Below, one piece after another: positions 58,326-64,000 of a stretch of DNA of 64,000 bases. Positions within the stretch are counted from its first letter, which is position 1; every line of letters starts with the position of its first letter. The stretch is from DATJPW01 sp963752855 (GTDB lineage: Bacteria > Desulfobacterota > Desulfomonilia > Desulfomonilales > Desulfomonilaceae). Where the stretch lies: positions 146,809 to 210,808 of the forward strand of contig CAVVZX010000052.1 in the NCBI GenBank assembly GCA_963752855.1. The letters run 5' to 3'. Made by a program: the position numbers and the translations under genes. The notes below the pieces were generated by a model. The model saw nothing but the letters and a program-made list of their open reading frames with translations, had not been told where the DNA came from and searched no databases.

Positions 58326-59918
58326 CTTGCCAAGGAACATAATATTAACCGGATTTATGGGCACAGGCAAAACCGCCGCCGGTCGGCTCATCGCACGAGA
58401 ACTTGGCATGAAGTTTGTCGATACTGATGATGAGATAGAGAAGCGCGCGGGTATGTCGGTCCGGGACATCTTCTCCAGATTCGGTGAAGCGCATTTCAGG
58501 GCGCTTGAAAACAGCCTCTGCCGAGAAATCGCCGCACAGCAGGGTCAGGTCGTCGCGACCGGAGGCGGGATGCCTGTTGATCCGGAGAACCGGCGGCTGC
58601 TGAGCTCCGCTGGAGTAGTTATTTGTCTCAGATGCGAAGCCCGGGAGATTTTGAAACGGGTCGGAAACGGCAGTGACCGGCCCATGCTCCAGGCCGACGC
58701 CCCGGCTCAACGTGTGATTCAATTGCTCCGGGAGCGGGAATCGGCCTATGCTGCTTTTCCTTTTCATCTGAATACAACGTATCTGAGTATCGAGAGCGTA
58801 GTAGAGCGTGTCCTGGCTGTCGCTAACGGTCGAACCGAGTCTGTCAGGTTTCTCACGGTGAATCTTCCGGACGCCGGTGGTTACACTGTGGCTGTAGGGC
58901 CGGGAACCGGCGAGCTGCTGGGAGCCATGCTTAGAGATAGAGGCGTAACATCCCGAATAGCAGTGGTTACCGATAGTAATATCGAGACTCTTTATCTGCC
59001 GAGTGTCATGAATTCACTTCAGAGGGCGGGTTTTAATCCGTTTTCGTGTATAGTCCCCGCCGGAGAAGCCAGCAAGAGCCTCACCCAGCTAACAAGGCTC
59101 TACGAAGCTTTCCTCGAGGGAGGACTGGAGCGCCGCGGGCGCTGTAGTGGCCCTGGGAGGGGGCGTGGTCGGAGACCTCGCAGGTTACGCCGCAGCGACC
59201 TTCATGCGAGGCGTTGCGTTTGTTCAATGCCCGACCACATTGTTGGCTATGATTGACGCAAGCGTTGGCGGCAAGACCGGAATTAATCTGCCCCAAGGGA
59301 AAAATCTGGCCGGCGCGTTCAAACAGCCGATGGTTGTGGTGGCGGACACTCAAACTCTGTCCACTCTTCCGGAAACAGAAATACAAACTGGCATGGCAGA
59401 GCTTATTAAGCATGCGGTCATCGGCGATCCGGAATTGTTCGATATCCTGGAGAATTTTCGCGATATAGCTTCCTCGGACCCCGATTTGATAATCCGCTCT
59501 GTCGGCGTAAAAGCCCGAGTGGTGGAACAGGACCCCTTTGAGTCAGGACCCCGTGAAGTCCTTAACCTTGGGCACACGGTCGGCCATGCCCTTGAGAAGT
59601 GCAGCCGATATTCGCTCGACCACGGTAAGGCGGTTTCCATAGGAATGGTCGCCGCCGCGAGGATTTCTCATAAAATGGGACTTTGCGATTCAAGAATATG
59701 CGACAGGCTGGAAGCGCTCTTGACCCGCAATGAGCTACCGGTGCGGAGCAACCTCGATCCGGATCAAGTGATCGCTGCTATGGCCGCGGATAAGAAGGTG
59801 GTCGAGGGCAAAGCGCGTTTCGTGTTGATCAAGGACATAGGGTCAGTGGAACACGGCCGCGAGGTCGCTCCCGAACGTCGTGAAGAGGGTCCTCCGGGAA
59901 ATGAAGGATACCAACTGA
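58318..59918 (+). CDS. aroKB: shikimate kinase fused to 3-dehydroquinate synthase, two frameshifts
   Basis: Residues 1-168 are shikimate kinase: Walker A GFMGTGKTAAGR, DTDDEIEKRAG, FR.LE and GGGMP. From about residue 185 a dehydroquinate synthase follows in the same frame (YTVAVGPGTGELLG, AVVTDSNIETLY, PAGEASKSL). A shift near 59137 (one extra G in GGGCGC) leads to VVALGGGVVGDLAGYAAATF, TTLLAMIDASVGGKTGINL, MAELIKHAVIGD and LGHTVGHALE. A second near 59880 restores VLREMKDTN and a TGA at 59918 that overlaps the aroQ ATG. AroKB fusions are known in other bacteria. The kinase-synthase join shows no hidden stop. Confidence 0.88.
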
Positions 59919-60373
59919 TGAACGTATTGGTTTTGCACGGTCCTAACCTGAACTTGCTTGGCGCGAGAGAGCCGGATGTTTACGGGAAGGTTACACTGGC
60001 TGAAATCGACGAACAGCTTGCAAGACAAGCAAATGAACTCGGCATGGAGGTTCGTTGCCGGCAATCGAACCATGAGGGGGCGCTCATAGACGCTTTGCAT
60101 GAGGCGATGGGTTGGGCGGACGGCGTCTTGATAAATCCTGGAGGGCTCACCCATACCAGCGTGGCCTTGAGGGACGCGATTGCGGCGACGGGCATCCCGA
60201 CAGTCGAGGTCCATCTATCTAACATCGCCGCGAGAGAGACTTTCAGACAAACATCGATTACGGCCGGGGCTTGCAAAGGGCAGATTGCCGGATTTGGCGC
60301 TTATTCTTACCAGCTTGGGTTGCTTGCCTTGAAAAGAGCGTTTGAAAACAAGCCGTCGCGAGAAAACTGTTGA
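59918..60373 (+). CDS. aroQ: 3-dehydroquinate dehydratase, type II
   Basis: Small dodecameric dehydratase, 151 residues: MNVLVLHGPNLNLLGAREPD with catalytic Tyr in DVYG, RQSNHEGALIDALHEA, INPGGLTHTSVALRDAI and VEVHLSNIAARETFR. The ATG shares a base with the aroB stop (TGATG). As sequenced, the frame appears continuous with aroB, but that results from an indel in the aroB tail. The stop TGA overlaps the -35 box of the trp promoter. Confidence 0.93.
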   Translation: MNVLVLHGPNLNLLGAREPDVYGKVTLAEIDEQLARQANELGMEVRCRQSNHEGALIDALHEAMGWADGVLINPGGLTHTSVALRDAIAATGIPTVEVHLSNIAARETFRQTSITAGACKGQIAGFGAYSYQLGLLALKRAFENKPSRENC

Positions 60374-60399
60374 CAGCCTGCTCAGCATGCTGTTATTGT
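60370..60399 (+). promoter_or_regulatory. promoter of the trpE-trpGD-trpC part, with palindrome
   Basis: TTGACA (60370-60375), 18-base spacer, TATTGT (60394-60399). The spacer contains a perfect palindrome CAGCATGCTG (60383-60392), which could be an operator. It starts within the aroQ stop codon and leads into the trp leader, so trp genes may be read both from here and from the aro promoter. Confidence 0.5.
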
Positions 60400-60421
60400 C
60401 AAATTTGTAGGTAGAAACCCC

Positions 60422-60496
60422 ATGATATCAATCAGCAGCCAAAACAATTGGTGGTGGCGCTGGATAAGCGAATACGGGAGGTCTGCCTGCGCCTAA
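60422..60496 (+). CDS. trpL: trp leader peptide (WWWRW)
   Basis: A 24-codon open frame, MISISSQNN-W-W-W-R-W-ISEYGRSACA, ending TAA 60496. Four Trp codons within five, followed 40 bases later by an intrinsic terminator and then trpE, mark a classical tryptophan attenuator. A GTAGGTAG stretch lies ahead of the ATG. Confidence 0.88.
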   Translation: MISISSQNNWWWRWISEYGRSACA

Positions 60497-60535
60497 AGCT
60501 CGACTCATAAAATAGACTTATAGAAAGCAAATCAG

Positions 60536-60564
60536 AGGCCATGGGCAGATCCCATGGCCTTTTT
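60536..60564 (+). terminator. intrinsic terminator of the trp attenuator
   Basis: AGGCCATGGG (60536-60545), loop CAGAT, CCCATGGCCT (60551-60560), then TTTTGTTTG. A perfect 10-bp stem between the trp leader peptide and trpE. Confidence 0.9.
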
Positions 60565-60639
60565 GTTTGTACCTGACCCGAGAGGGCCACAGAGAACCAA
60601 TAACGAAGGCATTATCGTCGAGCCCGGAAAGGTATTTCA

Positions 60640-62127
60640 ATGATCAGACCACAATTTGCCGAGTTCGAGCGGCTCTGTGACATGGGTAACCTCGTACCCT
60701 TGTTCATGGAAATCCCTGGAGACTTGGACACACCGCTCTCCGCATTCCTGAAAATAGACGATTCACCCAACTCCTTTCTTTTCGAAAGTGTGGAAGGCGG
60801 AACACGCTGGGCCAGATACTCTTTTCTCGGTTCTGACCCAAGGTTGGTAATTGCCTTTAGAAACGGCACGGCCAATCTCCGGGAAGGCGAATCGGAAAAA
60901 AATCTCACAGGCGTCGCTGATCCTGCTCGGCTGTTGAATGAGATCATGGATCGATTCCGCCCGGCTTTGGCGCCCGGGCTACCGGATTTCTTCGGCGGGG
61001 CCGTGGGATTTTTCGGATATGACGTCGTACGGGCTTTCGAGACAATTCCCAACCTGGGCAAGCCTGATCCGGGATTCCACGACGCATGGTTCATGGTGAC
61101 CCGCGACATGATCGTCTTCGACAATCTGCTCCACAAGATCCTCCTTGTGACCACAGTCTCGCCCGAAGAAAGCGGATCAACCAACGCGGCCTATCAACAG
61201 GGTTGTGTCCGACTGGAAAGTCTCAAAGAAAGGGTCACCGCGCCCATTTCCGTCCGGCGGTCGTCCGGACCCAAGGCTGACATTAAGTTTGCGCCCAATA
61301 TGTCCGCCGAAACGTTTGCGGAGATCGTCCACCGAGCCAAGCGTCACATCAAGGCCGGCGACATTATCCAGGTGGTCTTATCGCAGCGGTTTCAGGGTGA
61401 AGGCGATCTTGATCCTCTGAGTGTCTATCGCGGCCTTCGGATGATTAATCCGTCTCCCTATATGTTTCTCCTTCGCATGGGGGATGAGAGCCTTGTGGGG
61501 TCTTCGCCGGAGGTGATGGTGCGGGCGAAGGATGGAGAAGCCGTGGTTCGGCCCATCGCGGGCACACGGCCGAGAGGCGCCACGGCCGAGCAGGACGAAC
61601 GTAACCGCCAAGAGCTTCTTGCAGATCCAAAGGAATTGGCTGAGCACGTGATGCTCGTTGACTTGGCCCGTAATGACCTGGGGCGCATCGCCGCGGCCGG
61701 GACCGTCAGCGTGGACCAATTCAAGACTGTGGAGAAGTATTCTCACGTGATGCACATAGTGAGCAACGTGAGAGCCAGGATTGCAGAAGGGTACAACGCG
61801 TTCGACGTGCTTCGCGCCACTTTCCCCGCGGGGACCCTCACGGGCGCGCCCAAGATCCGGGCGATGGAAATAATCGAGGATTTGGAGCCTGAGCACAGGG
61901 GGCCGTACGGCGGATGCGTCGGGTACTTCTCTTTCACAGGCTCTATGGACATGGGAATAACCATACGCAGCGTGGCGATGAAAGGGACTCGCGCCTATTT
62001 TCAGGCAGGCGCGGGCATTGTGGCTGATTCCGTCGCCGAGAAGGAATACCTGGAAACCATGTCAAAGGCCGAAGCAATGCGCAGGGCCTTGGCCACAGCT
62101 CAAGAACTCGATGGGAGGCGGAAATGA
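60640..62127 (+). CDS. trpE: anthranilate synthase component I
   Basis: A 495-residue chorismate-using TrpE: SFLFESVEGGTRWARYSFLG (feedback-site region), FGGAVGFFGYDVVR, SPYMFLLRMGDESLVGSSPE, VVRPIAGTRPRGAT, HVMLVDLARNDLGR and FPAGTLTGAPKIRAMEII. Intact. Overlaps trpG by four bases (ATGA). Glutamine-dependent with the TrpG half of the next gene. Confidence 0.95.
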   Translation: MIRPQFAEFERLCDMGNLVPLFMEIPGDLDTPLSAFLKIDDSPNSFLFESVEGGTRWARYSFLGSDPRLVIAFRNGTANLREGESEKNLTGVADPARLLNEIMDRFRPALAPGLPDFFGGAVGFFGYDVVRAFETIPNLGKPDPGFHDAWFMVTRDMIVFDNLLHKILLVTTVSPEESGSTNAAYQQGCVRLESLKERVTAPISVRRSSGPKADIKFAPNMSAETFAEIVHRAKRHIKAGDIIQVVLSQRFQGEGDLDPLSVYRGLRMINPSPYMFLLRMGDESLVGSSPEVMVRAKDGEAVVRPIAGTRPRGATAEQDERNRQELLADPKELAEHVMLVDLARNDLGRIAAAGTVSVDQFKTVEKYSHVMHIVSNVRARIAEGYNAFDVLRATFPAGTLTGAPKIRAMEIIEDLEPEHRGPYGGCVGYFSFTGSMDMGITIRSVAMKGTRAYFQAGAGIVADSVAEKEYLETMSKAEAMRRALATAQELDGRRK

Positions 62128-63837
62128 TCCTGGTTATCGACAACTACGATTCCTTTACATTCAATCTTGTTCAGTATCTTCAGGAGCTATCCCAGGCTGT
62201 GATTGTGAAACGCAACGACTGCCTCTCGGTCGAGGACATTCAAGATCTCGACCCGAAGGCTGTCGTCATCTCGCCGGGGCCCGGAACGCCGCAGGACGCG
62301 GGGATATCGCTGCAACTGATCCGCGACCTGGGTCATCGCATTCCTATTTTGGGTGTGTGCCTGGGCCATCAAGCCATTGGGGAGGCGTTTGGCGCTCGTG
62401 TGGTTTCAGCCCCACGACTGATGCACGGAAAGACTTCCGCCATCTTCTTCAATGGCAGGCGCCTGTTCGCCGGGCTGCAAAATCCATTTGAGGCATGTCG
62501 TTATCACAGTCTGATCATCGAACGCGAAACTGTGCCCGACTGCCTTGAGGTAACGGCCGTAACCGACCGGGACGAAATCATGGGAATCAGACACACGAAA
62601 TATCCCATTGAAGGCGTACAGTTCCATCCCGAATCAATCCTGACACCGGGCGGGAAACGTATCCTTCAGAATTTTTTGGAAATGACTGACGAGTTTCATG
62701 GAGCCGGATCCGAGGTTCGTCAACCGAGCTTGCCGGATTCAAAATCAGCGTCTTTGTCTACCGCCTGTAAGTGTGAAAGACCGAAAAAGCCGACGGCGAT
62801 TTCATCGAAGCAGGTTTCTATGCTTAGGGAAGCCATCAAAAAGGCCACTCGAGGAGAGGACCTCACTCGAGAAGAAATGGAGTTGGCCATGGAAGAAGTC
62901 ATGGCCGGGAACGCAACGCCGGCCCAGATCGGCTGTTTGCTGACTGCGTTGAAAATGAAAGGTGAGACTGTGTCGGAAATCACCGGAGCGGCCACGGTGA
63001 TGAGGCGCAACGCGGTCCGGGTCCCGGTGGAAAATAATGGGAAACCGCTCCTGGACACTTGCGGGACCGGAGGAGACGGGCTCGGAACATTCAATATATC
63101 CACAACAGTGGCCTTTATCATTGCCGCCGTGGGGGTCCGTGTGGCGAAGCACGGCAATCGGTCGGTTTCAAGCTCATGCGGCAGCGCGGATGTTCTCAAG
63201 GAATTGGGGGCCGATCTGGACCAATCTCCCGAAATTGTGGGTCAATGCATCGACAAGACAGGCTTCGGTTTTCTATTCGCGCCCAAGTTGCACCTAGCCA
63301 TGAAACATGCGGCGGGGCCTCGGCAAGAAATGGGCATACGGACGATGTTCAATGTTCTTGGGCCGCTTACCAACCCCGCAGGGGCCTCGTGTCAACTTCT
63401 TGGAGTGTACGATCCAAACCTCACTGAAGTTATAGCCCATGCGCTTTCCGACCTGGGGACCCGATCTGCGATGGTGGTCCACGGCATGGACGGGTTGGAC
63501 GAAATCTCACTTTCCGGGCCGACCAAGATTTCGCGATTGAGTGGAGACAAAGTGACCACCTCAATGCTGGACCCCGACAGAGCTTGGCTTTCATTACTGC
63601 GATGTTGACCAGGTGCGAGGCGGTTCCCCAAGAGAAAACGCAGGCCATCTCGTGAACGTGCTGGAAGGCAAACACGGCCCGCGGCGTGACATCGCATTGC
63701 TCAATGCGGCGGCGGCCCTTGTGGTAGCCGGCGCAGCCGATGATATGCATGAAGGCCTGAACAAAGCGGCTGAGGTTGTGGATTCCGGCAAGGCTAGAAG
63801 CAAGCTATCCGAATTCTTGAGGTTTAACGCTTCATGA
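62124..63837 (+). CDS. trpGD: TrpG-TrpD fusion: anthranilate synthase glutaminase + anthranilate phosphoribosyltransferase, one frameshift
   Basis: Residues 1-190 are the glutaminase: LVIDNYDSFTFNLVQYLQEL, PGPGTPQDAG, nucleophile Cys in LGVCLGHQAIGEAF and FHPESILTPGG with His/Glu. A Ser/Lys-rich linker of about 40 residues follows. Then comes the phosphoribosyltransferase: MLREAIKKATRGEDLTREEM, LDTCGTGGDGLGTFNISTT, KHGNRSVSSSCGSADVL and RTMFNVLGPLTNPA. A shift near 63580 breaks it; the rest (FHYCDVDQV, GGSPRENAGHLVN, NAAAALVVAGAA) runs to 63837. The fusion resembles that of enteric bacteria. The stop overlaps trpC. Confidence 0.9.
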
Positions 63838-64000
63838 ACGATATCCTGAAAAAAATCACCCAAATCAGATTGGAAAGATTGGCTGCGGAGAAGCGACTCA
63901 TACCGCTGAAAATCCTGGAGCGGAAGGCCTCTGAAAAGGCGGCGCCGCTGGATTTCCTCGGGGCCTTTGCTGAGCCCGGGATACACGTCATGGCAGAAGT
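63834..64000 (+). CDS. trpC: indole-3-glycerol phosphate synthase, 3' cut by window edge
   Basis: The first 55 residues are visible: MNDILKKITQIRLERLAAEK, then APLDFLGAF and a strand ending HVMAEV, which matches the start of the TrpC barrel (family IAEvKkaSPS follows). ATGA overlap with trpGD continues the operon order E-G-D-C. Short, so identity rests on the N-terminal pattern and position. Confidence 0.85.
   Translation, partial: MNDILKKITQIRLERLAAEKRLIPLKILERKASEKAAPLDFLGAFAEPGIHVMAE

Noticed and set aside
57195..58469. Long minus-strand open frame opposite aroC
   Set aside because: Antisense of a well-conserved gene, with no family pattern. A result of high GC codon use.
59147..60373. 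Apparent in-frame AroB-AroQ fusion, which with AroK would make a three-enzyme protein
   Set aside because: The AroB tail in the neighbouring frame reads VLREMKDTN and a TGA overlapping the aroQ ATG. An extra base near 59880 explains the apparent fusion better.
1..64000. CRISPR arrays, tRNA or rRNA genes, prophage modules
   Set aside because: No regularly spaced repeats, no cloverleaf or rRNA sequence and no phage structural genes were seen. A tRNA scan could still find one in the gaps.

Overview
The window looks like a chromosomal segment of an anaerobic Desulfobacterota (former Deltaproteobacteria) bacterium, probably near Desulfomonile or Syntrophobacterales. This is inferred from gene content: a selenocysteine-type thioredoxin-fold protein, a 4-hydroxybenzoyl-CoA-reductase-like molybdoenzyme, AroKB and TrpGD fusions, a tartrate/D-malate dehydrogenase and a GC-rich background with many IS relics. 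No rRNA, tRNA or CRISPR array was seen.

Layout. 1-3.7 kb: the 3' part of glnD, xerD and an inositol-monophosphatase-like gene. 3.8-5.2 kb: a decayed ISAzo13 transposase and a palindromic repeat. 5.2-9.2 kb: hrcA with its own promoter, a FrnE/DsbA-like gene whose first active-site Cys codon is TGA followed by a SECIS-like hairpin, and a TetR regulator next to a GH13 glycosidase with related operators in front of both. 9.2-16.2 kb, reverse strand: mutS, a secreted hypothetical, and the classic rplU-rpmA-obgE-proB cluster. 16.3-21 kb is accessory: an MNT/HEPN toxin-antitoxin pair, an IS630 element inside a hypothetical gene, and a DUF488-type gene. 21-32 kb holds a CMD-family gene with a ThDP enzyme, csbD, tartrate dehydrogenase, a histidine kinase with two lone receiver proteins, a B12-binding radical SAM protein and a large glycosyltransferase/glycosidase-like protein. 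32.5-36.8 kb: rpsU, an RRM RNA-binding protein and gene-poor DNA with IS1380 and SGNH relics. 36.8-40.4 kb: hcrBCA-like genes cut at a breakpoint. 41.2-48 kb: an intact-ended IS66 element sitting in a gene, a cytosolic astacin-like protease and an HtrA-like protease. 47.8-51.5 kb: a saccharopine-dehydrogenase-like gene, a class III aminotransferase and a lipase.

The last 12.5 kb is a near-complete aromatic amino acid locus. pheA diverges from aroF-tyrA-aroA-aroE-aroC-aroKB-aroQ-trpE-trpGD-trpC, so all seven steps to chorismate plus the Phe, Tyr and early Trp branches are together and mostly overlap start to stop. Two attenuators are readable. A 28-residue leader peptide with the run YYWWYFY precedes a strong terminator just ahead of aroF, and a 24-residue leader with WWWRW precedes a second terminator ahead of trpE. 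The first should sense all three aromatic amino acids, the second tryptophan alone.

About twenty genes, including aroA, aroE, aroB, trpD and proB, are broken by single-base frameshifts although their residues are otherwise well conserved. I treat most as probable sequence errors and give the coordinates of the whole gene, naming each shift. The IS relics are treated as true pseudogenes.
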